A DNA stretch of 64,000 bases. It comes from Sphingobacteriales bacterium (lineage in GTDB: Bacteria; Bacteroidota; Bacteroidia; Chitinophagales; Chitinophagaceae). The stretch lies in NCBI GenBank assembly GCA_004144175.1, contig SEFT01000012.1, positions 1 to 64,000 on the forward strand, in the 5' to 3' direction. Both the position numbers and the translations under genes were made by a program. This document shows positions 9,201 through 18,194 of this stretch, one piece after another (positions within the stretch are counted from its first letter, which is position 1; every line of letters begins with the position of its first letter). The notes beneath the pieces are model-generated. The model was given only the letters and a program-made list of their open reading frames with translations, did not search any database and was not told the DNA's origin.

Positions 9201-11717
9201 ACCGCATCGGGCAACAGCCCTGTGTGCGAAGGCAGCAGCATCAACCTGACTTCGTCATCTGCCACAACGGGAGTAAGCTATTCATGGACCGGCCCCAATT
9301 CTTATACTTCCACCAGCCAAAACCCTACTATTGCAAATGCGACAGCTGCCATGGCGGGCACTTACACAGTGACAGCAACACTTAACGGCTGTTCACGTAC
9401 GAGTAGCACCGGCATCACTATAAAGCCGGTACCTGCAAATCTCACTGCATCTACCAATGCGCCTATATGCGAAAATGCTACGTTAATACTCAGTGCTACA
9501 TCTACATCTAACGGTGTTACGTATTCGTGGACCGGCCCTAATTTGTTTAGTTCTGCATTGCAAAATCCGACCATAGCCAGCGCTACTACTGCTGCCACTG
9601 GTACGTATACAGTGACCGCCGACCTGAATGGCTGTACGCGTACGGCTACTACCAGCGCAACGGTTAACGCTGCACCTGCAGGAGTGTCTGCCAATGCCTC
9701 TCCCACGTCATTGTGTGCGGGTGATAATATCAATCTGTCGCTATCTACAACCAGTACCGGCGCAACGTATAGCTGGACCGGACCTAATAGTTTTAGCTCT
9801 ACAGCACAAAACCCTGTGATAGCGGCTGCCACAACTGCGGCGACTGGCACCTATACCGGTACGGTAACGTTGAATGGCTGTCCGGTAAGTGGCACTATAA
9901 GTGTAACCGTATTAGCCGGGCCTAATGAGCCAACGCTTGGTAGTAATTCACCCGTATGCGAGAATAGTACCTTAACTCTTACCGCAACAGGAGCAGGTTC
10001 GGGAGTTACGTATAGTTGGGCTGGGCCAAACAGCTTTAGTTCGACATTGCAAAATCCAACAATTCCGGCAGTGACTCTGCTGGCTTCCGGCACATATACA
10101 CTTACCGTTACAAACAGTAGTACTTGTACCCGATTGAAAACTATTAACGTGACAGTCAATCCAACACCTGCACAGCCATCAGCAAGCAGCAGTAGCCCAT
10201 TGTGTGTGGGAGAAGACTTGAATCTGACCTCGTCATCAACAACAACTGGTGTATCTTATTCCTGGACAGGCCCTAACAGCTTTAGCTCTACAAACCAGAA
10301 TCCGGATATACTAGGTGTTACTGCTGCTGCCAATGGCAATTACACCGTTACTGCCACATTGGGTAGCTGTTCGCGTTCGCGGACGATAGGCGTTACGGTT
10401 AATCCTGTACCGGTGATCACGTCTGCAGCCAGCAATACACCTGTCTGCATCGACCTGGATATAAACCTGTCGGCCACGGCCAATCTTGCAGGTACCAGCT
10501 TCACATGGACCGGGCCAAATGGATTCATGTCGTCGAGCCAGAATCCTGTGATCAGCAATGCAACAACTGCCGATGCGGGCACATATACGGTGATAGGTAC
10601 ACGCGCAGGCTGTTCGTCTGCACCATCATCCACTACGGTGGTTGTAGCAAGACTTACACCTACGCCCGTAGCTGGTAACGACGGCCCTGTATGTATAGGT
10701 AGTGATCTACACCTGACTGCTACAAATATTACCAATGCCACGTACACATGGACCGGCCCTAACGGCTATACGTCGATACAGCGCACGCCAACAATAAGCG
10801 GAGTTACAGGTACCGAGGGCGGTACATATACTGTAATTGCCGACGTAAATGGTTGTGTTTCTCTGCCTGGCACTACCCAGGTGGTAGTCAACCCTACATC
10901 ATTTGTCAATGTATTCGCCAGCCCTAATGATACTGTTTGCGATGGCACCGTAAGCCTCATTTCAGTAGCCGTTAATCCTGGCCCGACGCCTATATACAAA
11001 TGGTTTAAAAACCTAAATCTGATACCAGGTGCTACAGCTTCTACCTATACCGCTACCGGCGTTGCTACGGGTGACGAATTCCTGGTGGTAATGAGCAATA
11101 CCGTAGGTTGTGGTCCGGGCCATGCCGATTCCAGCACTTCGCTGCGCATGACTGTAGTGCCGCCAGTGGCTCCGGTGGTAAGCATAGTAGCTGATGAGAC
11201 ATTGCTTTTCAGCCCGTCTCAGTTGGTTACATTTAAAGCTACCGCCACAGACGCAGGCGATAAGCCAAGGTTCCAATGGAGGCGCAATGGTCAGAACATT
11301 ATCGGCGCAAATGCCGATACCTGGGCTACTACAGGCTTGGCACACAACGATTCCATCAGCGTAGTGCTGGTAAGCGACTATGTATGCGCGGACCCCGATA
11401 GCGTTGAAAGCAATAAAATAGGTATCGCCATTAAAACTTCGGTAGGCGATGTTGCTTCCATTCGCTCACTGGCGTTGTACCCCAACCCGAACAATGGCCG
11501 GTTTGTACTGAGCGGTGAGTTATCGCAGTCTCAAACTATCATTGTAGAAATACAAAATGCGATAGGCCAGGTAGTATTGAGGAAGTCGATAATGCCGGCG
11601 GGAACTTATCTGAATGAGCAGATGAGTTTGGACAATGTGGCAAACGGAGTATATGTGCTAAGACTGCATACAACCTCGGGCGATGCAATCATTAGGTTTA
11701 CGGTAAACAGACAGTGA
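6270..11717 (+). CDS. Giant T9SS-sorted surface protein: N-terminal DUF7948-like domain, SBBP-type propeller repeats, Ig/PKD-like repeats, type A CTD
   Basis: ENKGQVTDQYHK; seven (W)xTYxGGxxxD...GNVY repeats; about nine PVCxxxxxxLxxxSxxxxVxYSWTGPNxFxSxxQNPxI repeats; C-terminal LALYPNPNNGRFVLSG...GVYVLRLHTTSGDAIIRFTVNRQ. Confidence 0.88.
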   Translation: MIQVLRPLRLIPVMLVFLFPKIAEATGNEMFPHNLQTQMSVLSFVENKGQVTDQYHKSRSDIDFRMSTPSFNIFIGDASIHYQWSRSNTSDIAGKKQTKTDAYRLDVQLVGANKNAKAVAGQKEAFFESYYLPQFQGEAASYKTITYKDIYPKIDWVLYVQDNHLKYDFVVHPGGNPRDIKLKYGGATSMKMKDGSAIATTPYGSITEQKPYAYDAATKKEITSSFVLSENTLSFNIDGNSNNNIVIDPLLDWATYYGGTQYDAGIDVAADASGNVYMCGSTISTSNIATTGANQTSFGGFEDAFLVKFNITGTRQWATYYGGADYDNFTDIDIDGSGNVYVAGETGSSSGIATTGAHQTAFGAGFNYDLYLVQFNSSGVRQWATYYGGTGHDIWAAIAVDASANVYLSGQTSSSSNIATSGAYQSSLAGNADAFIAKFNSSGVRQWGTYYGGTANDRFYSVACDASSNVYAAGETESTSGIATTGTHQTAHGGGSWDGFAVKLTSGGAVTWGTYYGGSGSDRITGIVCDGSGNAYIGGGTTSASGIATTGSYQASLNAGGSTTANDGFLAKLNSSATRQWGTYYGGSGNDKVFDIALDNTNSKLYAVGHTQSAANISTAGSYQILLNGGSDLFMTTLDFNGTRDYGTYLGGTDTEYDGNGGLAVNGGKLYATGGTYSSAGIAVGTAHQAVLSGNADGFLSSFIITSNVFINQPFNDTMFCSGTTFTLPYTVEGSFYTGNTFTLQLSNASGSFASPTTIGTATSQLSGTITATIPAGTPTGAGYRIRIASSSPSGFSGNNGKNIGIGLGPVAKPDANYNAPLCAGSTLNLTAASTTSGVFYSWTGPGGFTSNAQNPSRASATLAMSGDYIVTTSLYACSAQKDTITIEVKPMPEVPSASSNSPICETSTLNLSSSSNTNSVSYSWTGPNSFSSSAQNPSIPSATTAASGTYTVTANLNGCTQSNTISVTVRPLPSAPTASGNSPVCEGSSINLTSSSATTGVSYSWTGPNSYTSTSQNPTIANATAAMAGTYTVTATLNGCSRTSSTGITIKPVPANLTASTNAPICENATLILSATSTSNGVTYSWTGPNLFSSALQNPTIASATTAATGTYTVTADLNGCTRTATTSATVNAAPAGVSANASPTSLCAGDNINLSLSTTSTGATYSWTGPNSFSSTAQNPVIAAATTAATGTYTGTVTLNGCPVSGTISVTVLAGPNEPTLGSNSPVCENSTLTLTATGAGSGVTYSWAGPNSFSSTLQNPTIPAVTLLASGTYTLTVTNSSTCTRLKTINVTVNPTPAQPSASSSSPLCVGEDLNLTSSSTTTGVSYSWTGPNSFSSTNQNPDILGVTAAANGNYTVTATLGSCSRSRTIGVTVNPVPVITSAASNTPVCIDLDINLSATANLAGTSFTWTGPNGFMSSSQNPVISNATTADAGTYTVIGTRAGCSSAPSSTTVVVARLTPTPVAGNDGPVCIGSDLHLTATNITNATYTWTGPNGYTSIQRTPTISGVTGTEGGTYTVIADVNGCVSLPGTTQVVVNPTSFVNVFASPNDTVCDGTVSLISVAVNPGPTPIYKWFKNLNLIPGATASTYTATGVATGDEFLVVMSNTVGCGPGHADSSTSLRMTVVPPVAPVVSIVADETLLFSPSQLVTFKATATDAGDKPRFQWRRNGQNIIGANADTWATTGLAHNDSISVVLVSDYVCADPDSVESNKIGIAIKTSVGDVASIRSLALYPNPNNGRFVLSGELSQSQTIIVEIQNAIGQVVLRKSIMPAGTYLNEQMSLDNVANGVYVLRLHTTSGDAIIRFTVNRQ
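7020..8395 (+). repeat. Seven SBBP-like propeller repeats
   Basis: WATYYGGTQYDAG, WATYYGGADYDNF, WATYYGGTGHDIW, WGTYYGGTANDRF, WGTYYGGSGSDRI, WGTYYGGSGNDKV, YGTYLGGTDTEYD. Confidence 0.85.
8700..10900 (+). repeat. Array of about nine Ig/PKD-like repeats of about 80 aa
   Basis: Recurring SPxCExxxLxLxxxSxxxxVxYSWTGPNSFSSxxQNPxIxxATxxAxGTYTVTxxLNGC. Confidence 0.88.
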
Positions 11718-11750
11718 TAGAATAACCTTTATATATTCATGTTTTTTACA

Positions 11751-11777
11751 GCGCCTGTGTCATACGGGCGCTTTTTA
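11751..11777 (+). terminator. Intrinsic terminator
   Basis: GCGCCTGT-gtcat-ACGGGCGC (one G-U) followed by TTTTT. Confidence 0.8.
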
Positions 11778-11839
11778 TTTGAGAAAACAAGGATGGTAAC
11801 GTGTTATTTATTAATTTCATTACGGATTTTCGGATACTT

Positions 11840-14800
11840 ATGAAGTTTAATTTTTACGTCCTCTATATACTTTTTGCGGTTTTTACATTTGTTTTCTCTG
11901 AAAAAGCTCATGCCCAAATGCCTGCTGTACAGTGGGGCACCTATTATGGCGATAATGTTGGCGATTTTGGTAATTCTGTAGCAACTGATAAGGACGGAAA
12001 TGTATACATCGCAGGACATACCAGAAGCTTGTCTAATATTGCAACAGCCGGTGCTCAATGGCCAAATCCAACGATAAACCCGGATGCCAGCATCTTTTGT
12101 GGTTTCCTGGTAAAATTTAATTCGTCAGGTATAAGACAGTGGGCTACATACATACCTGAAGAGGTCAACGATATAGCTTGTGATGAAAACGGAAATATTT
12201 ATTTGACCGGAAAGTCAAACAACTCTTCGCTAATAAATATCGCAACAACCGGTTCCCACCAAACGAGTAATGGCGGAGAGGAAGATGCATTTTTAATGAA
12301 GCTTAGTCCTTCCGGCGGCTTGTTGTGGGCTACCTATTATGGCGGCAGCAAAAATGATTTCGGTAATTCTATAGCTGTTGACTATAATGGGGATATATAT
12401 ATAGCCGGCACCACGATAAGCGACATGGGGATAGCTACCGGCGGAACTCATAAGTCTGTAAAGACCGATGCCCTAGGTAAGCTATTTTTCCTGGCAAAGT
12501 TCAATTCATCAGGCGTTCGTCAATGGGGCACTTATTATGGTGATGAGACTACAAGCGAAGATTTCAACGACAATAATGAAGCATATTCAATTAATGTAGC
12601 GACAGACATTAACAGGAATGTATATATCTGCGGTACTACGGAAAGTATGCTGGGTATAGCAACGCCGGGTAGCCACAGGTCGTCTAAAATAAATGGTAGC
12701 GGTCCGAACAGGGACGTATTTGTTGCCAAATTAAATTCTTCAGGGGATCGTATTTGGGGTACGTACTATGGCGGCGAAGAGGATGATTGGGCCGGACATA
12801 TCGTATGCGACCTGGCGGGTGATATTTACTTCTCCGGTATTACTCAGAGTCTTTCCGGTATAGCAACTCCCGGTACTCAACAACCTGGTTTTTTACCGGG
12901 TACACCCACACTGCCATTCAATATGATGCTGGTAAAGTTTGCGCCAAATTTTATTGGCAGTAATGCAAGCCGGTCTTGGGGTACATATTATGGACGCAAA
13001 AGTGGCATTACCGGCTTTTCGACTTCTCGTGGTATGTCCGGAGGCTTGGCAGTTGATCCATCAGGATTTATTTATTTGGCCGGTGCCAACGGGGCCAATG
13101 GAGGCGCTGGAAATTTCGGTGATTATGATGCAACGTTGAGCAAGTTTGAGCCAACTAGCGGCAGGTCTAAAGCTGACACATCTGTAGGTACCGGTAATAT
13201 ATTCGATTTTGGCGCTGCCGTAGCAATCGATCCTGCAGGAAACGTATTTCTTGTAGGGTCAACGAGAAGTGTCACTGATATTGCAACACCGGATGGATTT
13301 CAGCAGCAGTTGAATAATAATGTTGCGATAACGGGTGTAACAGATGCATTTCTTATCAAATTCAAAAATGCGGATACAACTGTTTACTTCAAAGACCTTC
13401 ATTTACAGCCAACAGGTTTTTGCCTCGGCGATACTTTTAGGATACCCTATGGCGTAACGCATCCGTTCAAGCCGGGAAATGTATTTACCGTACAGTTGTA
13501 TAACACCACCGGTTTCGTCGATATCGGTTCCCACCCTTCTTCTGATTCGGGCAGTATATTTTGTACCATACCTGATCCTTTCCCACTCAGCAATCCGCTA
13601 AAGATAAGGATCATAGCTAGCGACCCGGATGATACTACGGTTGTCAATGCGCTTTCGGATACGGTAAGTGCAATGCCCGAGTTTGACCTTATCGGCGACA
13701 CTGTAATATGCCAGGGAACCCGTGCTAATTTTACGATCATCCCGACATCGGGCACTGGTCTTCGGTTCCTGTGGGCCGGACCTATGGGCTTTACGGATAA
13801 TATAGCTATGACAGGAGTAGACAATCCAGCCCCGGATAATACAGGCTTTTATGTAGCAACGGTTTCGGCTGGCGGCTGTAAAGCGAGGGACTCGATATTC
13901 CTTAGGGTAAAGCCAAGGCCTGAGGAACCGCTGATAGCTGTCGATAGTACGGTTTGCCAGGGCGATACATTGTTTTTGCGGGCTTTTAGCTCAATGCCAA
14001 CGGCCGGATATCACTGGAACGGCCCTAATAACCTCAGTCAAGGTAGTGCTATACCAGAGACGTATGTACTAAACATGCCAATAGAAGGTACTGGCTTGTA
14101 TTATGTAGCTGCCGGTATAGACGATTGCTACTCCGACACTGTATCGGCCTATGTTAGGGTGAAACCAGTGCCACGCACTACATTTATTTCTACAAATAAT
14201 ATTTGTGAAGGAGATACCTTAAGGATATGGCCTGTTACCAATGCTACAGATTCTATCTTTGAATGGTGGGGGCCAAATGGGTTCCATTCGTTTGACACGA
14301 ATGTGGTACTGGCTAACATCCCGTACGAGAGCCGTGGCAACTACGTACTGGCAGCAGGTATAGATGGCTGCGTAGGCTTTGCCGGTGTAGATGTGGAGAT
14401 AAAGCCTAAGCCGAAATTTATGGCTACCAGTAATAGTCCTGTATATGAAGGGGATAAGTTGAGACTGGATGTGGCAGATGAGCGTTTTTCGGGTGCAACG
14501 TACAAATGGTTGGGGCCCGATAGCTTCAGGAGAGAAAATGAAAGAAACCCGGAACGCGACAGTGTTGACCCTGACAGGCATACTGGCAACTACCACGTTA
14601 CGGCCACGCTGAATGGCTGCGAATATGTAGGTATCACCAACGTAATCATCTACCGCCTCAACTATGATGAACTGTTCCTGTATCCGATACCTAACAATGG
14701 TAACTTTAAAGTAAAAGGTACCATGAGGGTAAATATGCCGATTAATGTGGAGATCGTCAACACGGCTAATCAGCTCGTGGGTAAAGACATGATATACCCG

Positions 14801-14920
14801 CAGCGCAGGCGTTTTTATGAAGAGTATTGGCTGGAGGACAACTTGGCGAACGGGCAGTATTACTTCAGGGCCAAAATCAACGGAAAATGGAAGGTCGTAC
14901 CGTTCACGATTGTTAAATAA
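11840..14920 (+). CDS. T9SS-sorted surface protein with SBBP-like propeller and Ig-like domains
   Basis: Signal peptide MKFNFYVLYILFAVFTFVFSEKAHA; repeats WGTYYGDNVGDFG, WATYYGGSKNDFG, WGTYYGGEEDDWA and others; C-terminal LFLYPIPNNGNFKVKG...NGQYYFRAKINGKWKVVPFTIVK. Confidence 0.85.
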   Translation: MKFNFYVLYILFAVFTFVFSEKAHAQMPAVQWGTYYGDNVGDFGNSVATDKDGNVYIAGHTRSLSNIATAGAQWPNPTINPDASIFCGFLVKFNSSGIRQWATYIPEEVNDIACDENGNIYLTGKSNNSSLINIATTGSHQTSNGGEEDAFLMKLSPSGGLLWATYYGGSKNDFGNSIAVDYNGDIYIAGTTISDMGIATGGTHKSVKTDALGKLFFLAKFNSSGVRQWGTYYGDETTSEDFNDNNEAYSINVATDINRNVYICGTTESMLGIATPGSHRSSKINGSGPNRDVFVAKLNSSGDRIWGTYYGGEEDDWAGHIVCDLAGDIYFSGITQSLSGIATPGTQQPGFLPGTPTLPFNMMLVKFAPNFIGSNASRSWGTYYGRKSGITGFSTSRGMSGGLAVDPSGFIYLAGANGANGGAGNFGDYDATLSKFEPTSGRSKADTSVGTGNIFDFGAAVAIDPAGNVFLVGSTRSVTDIATPDGFQQQLNNNVAITGVTDAFLIKFKNADTTVYFKDLHLQPTGFCLGDTFRIPYGVTHPFKPGNVFTVQLYNTTGFVDIGSHPSSDSGSIFCTIPDPFPLSNPLKIRIIASDPDDTTVVNALSDTVSAMPEFDLIGDTVICQGTRANFTIIPTSGTGLRFLWAGPMGFTDNIAMTGVDNPAPDNTGFYVATVSAGGCKARDSIFLRVKPRPEEPLIAVDSTVCQGDTLFLRAFSSMPTAGYHWNGPNNLSQGSAIPETYVLNMPIEGTGLYYVAAGIDDCYSDTVSAYVRVKPVPRTTFISTNNICEGDTLRIWPVTNATDSIFEWWGPNGFHSFDTNVVLANIPYESRGNYVLAAGIDGCVGFAGVDVEIKPKPKFMATSNSPVYEGDKLRLDVADERFSGATYKWLGPDSFRRENERNPERDSVDPDRHTGNYHVTATLNGCEYVGITNVIIYRLNYDELFLYPIPNNGNFKVKGTMRVNMPINVEIVNTANQLVGKDMIYPQRRRFYEEYWLEDNLANGQYYFRAKINGKWKVVPFTIVK

Positions 14921-14932
14921 ATTGAATTCAGC

Positions 14933-14960
14933 AAGAGGCACCATCAGTGCCTCTTTTCTT
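14933..14960 (+). terminator. Intrinsic terminator
   Basis: AAGAGGCAC-catca-GTGCCTCTT followed by TTCTTTT. Confidence 0.85.
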
Positions 14961-15075
14961 TTGCAGCAGTTATTTTAATAAGAGTTTATGAAATAAGGAC
15001 TCTGAAAACTGGCAAATAAGATATTATTTTTGTCCGCGGTCCGTTGTAATAATGGCCTATCTCAAAAACTACTAA

Positions 15076-15702
15076 ATGAAAAATTTATCATTAGCGCTTA
15101 GTGTATTGGCATTTGTAGGTGTGCTCGTGTTATTCGGCATGCGTCTTTCCGGCGATAAAGGCCGTAACGCATCAGGAACATCTGCTGCTACTCCAAGATC
15201 AGCATCGGGCGATGGCGGCAGCCGTATTGCCTACGTAGATATAGATACGCTGGAAGCCAACTACGATTTTCTAAAGAACAAGAAATCGGAGTTCACCAAG
15301 CGGCAGCAAAACATGAAGGCAGAGCTGGAGCGTTCGGCACAGCAAATGCAGAATGACGTGGTAAATCTGCAGCGTAAAGCGCAATCGGGTGCCATGAGCG
15401 AAGCCGAAATGAAATCGGCAGAGAAACGTGTGATACAGATGCAACAAAGCCTGCAGGCTCGCGAGGCTACCCTTACACAGCAACTGATGGAAGAGCAGGA
15501 GCAGTTCAACAAAGACCTGCAAACCCGCCTCGACCAATTCCTTGAGGAGTATAATAAAGATAAGCGCTACGACTATATTCTTTCTTACTCTCGCTCTGGC
15601 TCTATCCTATATGCAGACAAAAGCCTTGATATAACTGCCGACGTACTGAAGGGAATGAATGCAATGTCGAAAGACATAAAAGATGATGCAAAGAAAAAAT
15701 AG
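15076..15702 (+). CDS. OmpH/Skp family periplasmic chaperone
   Basis: IAYVDIDTLEANYDFLKNKKSEF, long coiled coil, C-terminal YDYILSYSRSGSILYADKSLDIT. Confidence 0.88.
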   Translation: MKNLSLALSVLAFVGVLVLFGMRLSGDKGRNASGTSAATPRSASGDGGSRIAYVDIDTLEANYDFLKNKKSEFTKRQQNMKAELERSAQQMQNDVVNLQRKAQSGAMSEAEMKSAEKRVIQMQQSLQAREATLTQQLMEEQEQFNKDLQTRLDQFLEEYNKDKRYDYILSYSRSGSILYADKSLDITADVLKGMNAMSKDIKDDAKKK

Positions 15703-15725
15703 TATTTTTCTCTAAAATCATCTGA

Positions 15726-17168
15726 TTGGAAAATCAAACGCAGTTCAACAGATCACTCACATTGCTGGACGGAGCCCTGCTTGTAATAGGCTCCATGATC
15801 GGTTCGGGAATATTTATTGTTAGTGCCGATATAGCTGCCGCCGTAGGTAGCGCCGGTTGGTTGGTAGTGGTATGGCTCATATCCGGCTTTATTACCCTGT
15901 CGGCAGCGCTTAGTTATGGTGAGCTAAGTGGTATGTATCCACAAGCCGGTGGTCAATATGTGTACCTGCGCGAAGCGTTCGGCAAGCTTTACGGCTTCCT
16001 GTACGGTTGGGCATTCTTCGCTGTTATACAAACAGGCACAATAGCCGCGGTGGCCGTGGCATTCGGTAAGTTTGCAGGGTTTATCTTTCCATCTCTCGGT
16101 GAGGACAATGTGTTTGTAGGGCCGATGCAACTGGGGCCTATCGAAGATTTTAAGATCACCGCTGCACAGTTTACCGGTATAGCTACCCTTATTATCCTCA
16201 CATTCATCAATACACGTGGGGTAAAGAGCGGTAAGTGGATACAGTTTGTTTTCACATTTGCCAAGATAGCAGCCATGGCTGCGCTGATTATCTTCGGTAT
16301 ACTGCTTGCTAAAGACAGCAGTGTATGGCAAGGCAACTGGGATATGGCCTGGTTTGCAAAAGAGATAAAGGCAACCGGCAATTCCATCTCGCATCAAAGC
16401 CTCGATGCGGGTTCATTGGTTATAGCCATCTGCATCGCCATGGTAGGTGCGCTGTTCTCCTCCGATGCCTGGAACAATGTTACATTCATAGCTGGTGAGA
16501 TAAAACGCCCCGAGCGTAATATTGGCCTTAGCCTGTTCATCGGTACGTTTGTAGTTACGTTGCTCTACGTAAGCATGAACCTGATGTACCTGAATGTGCT
16601 AACCGTTTCAGAGATTGCTAATGCGCCGTCGAAGAGGGTAGCCGTTGCGGCTGCGCTGAAAGTATTTGGTGCCGGTGGCGCTACCATCATCGCTGTGCTT
16701 ATCATGGTATCTACGTTCGGTTGTAATAATGGGCTTATACTATCGGGTGCGCGTGTCTATTACACTATGGCAAAGGACGGCCTCTTTCTGCCTGCTGCGG
16801 GCAAGCTAAATAATAGGGAAGTGCCTGCGACTGCATTGTGGATGCAATGTATCTGGGCGTCGCTACTGTGCCTCAGCGGCCAGTACGGCAACTTGCTCGA
16901 CTTTATCATCTTTACCGTATTGCTGTTCTACATTCTTACAATAGCCGGCATCTTCAAGCTGCGTAAAACACAGCCTGACCGTCCGCGCCCCTACAAGGCG
17001 TTTGGCTATCCTGTGATACCCATGCTGTATATCATTCTTGCCGCATTCATTTGTATGATGCTGCTGAAATACAAACCGGAATATACCTGGCCGGGGTTGA
17101 TAATCGTGATCATCGGGTTGCCGGTTTATTACTATTTAAATAAAAAGAGTACATCCGTAAATGGATAA
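15726..17168 (+). CDS. APC family amino acid permease (TTG start)
   Basis: LTLLDGALLVIGSMIGSGIFIVSADIAAAVGSAGWLVVVWLISGFITLSAALSYGELSGMYPQAGGQYVYLREAFG. Confidence 0.9.
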   Translation: MENQTQFNRSLTLLDGALLVIGSMIGSGIFIVSADIAAAVGSAGWLVVVWLISGFITLSAALSYGELSGMYPQAGGQYVYLREAFGKLYGFLYGWAFFAVIQTGTIAAVAVAFGKFAGFIFPSLGEDNVFVGPMQLGPIEDFKITAAQFTGIATLIILTFINTRGVKSGKWIQFVFTFAKIAAMAALIIFGILLAKDSSVWQGNWDMAWFAKEIKATGNSISHQSLDAGSLVIAICIAMVGALFSSDAWNNVTFIAGEIKRPERNIGLSLFIGTFVVTLLYVSMNLMYLNVLTVSEIANAPSKRVAVAAALKVFGAGGATIIAVLIMVSTFGCNNGLILSGARVYYTMAKDGLFLPAAGKLNNREVPATALWMQCIWASLLCLSGQYGNLLDFIIFTVLLFYILTIAGIFKLRKTQPDRPRPYKAFGYPVIPMLYIILAAFICMMLLKYKPEYTWPGLIIVIIGLPVYYYLNKKSTSVNG

Positions 17169-18159
17169 GGAAAGACTTTCGGAGCTTTTTGATAGAATAA
17201 AAGATCTGCATGTAGTAGTGATAGGCGATGTAATGCTCGACTGCTACTGGTGGGGAGATGTGGAACGTATATCGCCCGAGTCGCCGGTGCCGGTGGTGGC
17301 GCTAAAGCGCAGAGAGCGCAGGCTTGGTGGTGCGGCTAACGTCGCACTTAACTGTCGTACGCTGGGCGCAAAAGTTTCACTGGCCAGTGTAGTAGGAGAG
17401 GATATGGAGGCTAAACAACTGGAGCAACTGTCGCAGGAAGCAGGCATAAATACCGAGCTACTGCAATTCAGCAAGCAGCGGCCAACCACTACTAAAACAC
17501 GCGTCATCAGCCGCAACCAGCAAATGATGCGCCTGGACGAAGAGACTTGTGAGGACCTGACCACTGAGGAAGAGCATCCCTTTATAGATAGGGTGCTACG
17601 CTACCTGCAAATACAGAAGCCGCAGGTGGTAATACTGGAAGACTACAACAAAGGTGTACTGAAAGAAAACGTCATTCAGCGCATCATTGCCCATTGCAGG
17701 CAGCTGGGCATCATTACTACCGTTGACCCTAAGCTCAAAAACTTCCTGGCATATAAGGGTGTTACACTCTTTAAGCCCAACCTGAAAGAAGTGCGCGAGG
17801 GGCTTAAGATTGGTTTGGATAAAGTGGATGCAGTATCGCTTGATCATGTACATCAGGAATTAAAAGCGAAGCTTGACCATGAGATAACTTTCATAACGCT
17901 ATCAGAAAAAGGAGCCTATTTCAATAGTGGCACTGCCGCTGTCATACCTGCACACATACGCAACATTGCCGATGTTTCGGGTGCGGGGGATACGGTAATA
18001 GCTGTGGCCTCACTAGTATATACTGCTAGCAAAGACGTGGGACTCATGGCCGAAGTAGCCAACATTGCAGGTGGGCTGGTATGCGAAGAAGTAGGTGTAG
18101 TGCCGATAGATAAAGACAGGTTGCTTACAGAATGTAGTATGCTGCTACAAAAGATATAG
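17161..18159 (+). CDS. rfaE1: PfkB family kinase, D-glycero-beta-D-manno-heptose-7-phosphate kinase type (RfaE domain I only)
   Basis: VVIGDVMLDCYWWGDVERISPESPVPVVALKRRERRLGGAANVALNCRTLGA...NIADVSGAGDTVIAVASL; no cytidylyltransferase domain. Confidence 0.85.
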   Translation: MDKERLSELFDRIKDLHVVVIGDVMLDCYWWGDVERISPESPVPVVALKRRERRLGGAANVALNCRTLGAKVSLASVVGEDMEAKQLEQLSQEAGINTELLQFSKQRPTTTKTRVISRNQQMMRLDEETCEDLTTEEEHPFIDRVLRYLQIQKPQVVILEDYNKGVLKENVIQRIIAHCRQLGIITTVDPKLKNFLAYKGVTLFKPNLKEVREGLKIGLDKVDAVSLDHVHQELKAKLDHEITFITLSEKGAYFNSGTAAVIPAHIRNIADVSGAGDTVIAVASLVYTASKDVGLMAEVANIAGGLVCEEVGVVPIDKDRLLTECSMLLQKI

Positions 18160-18164
18160 AAATG

Positions 18165-18191
18165 AAAAAGCGGGATGTGATTCCCGCTTTT
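18165..18191 (+). terminator. Intrinsic terminator between convergent genes
   Basis: AAAAGCGGGA-tgtgat-TCCCGCTTTT. Confidence 0.85.
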
Positions 18192-18194
18192 CTA

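Noticed and set aside
9362-9850. Series of minus-strand ORFs (9362..9850, 9851..10159, 10340..10747) with similar VPVAAVVALAxxGFCxxELxxLGPVxxYV repeats
   Set aside because: The repeats are the antisense translation of the Ig-like repeat array, not independent genes.
8700-10900. Regularly spaced repeats considered as a CRISPR-like array
   Set aside because: Period of about 240 bp, in-frame protein repeats, imperfect copies; coding Ig-like domains.
14219-14944. 241-aa minus-strand ORF
   Set aside because: Antisense to the T9SS protein at 11840..14920 and runs into its terminator.
17161-18159. Bifunctional HldE
   Set aside because: Only the kinase (PfkB) domain is present; the ORF ends before any cytidylyltransferase domain.
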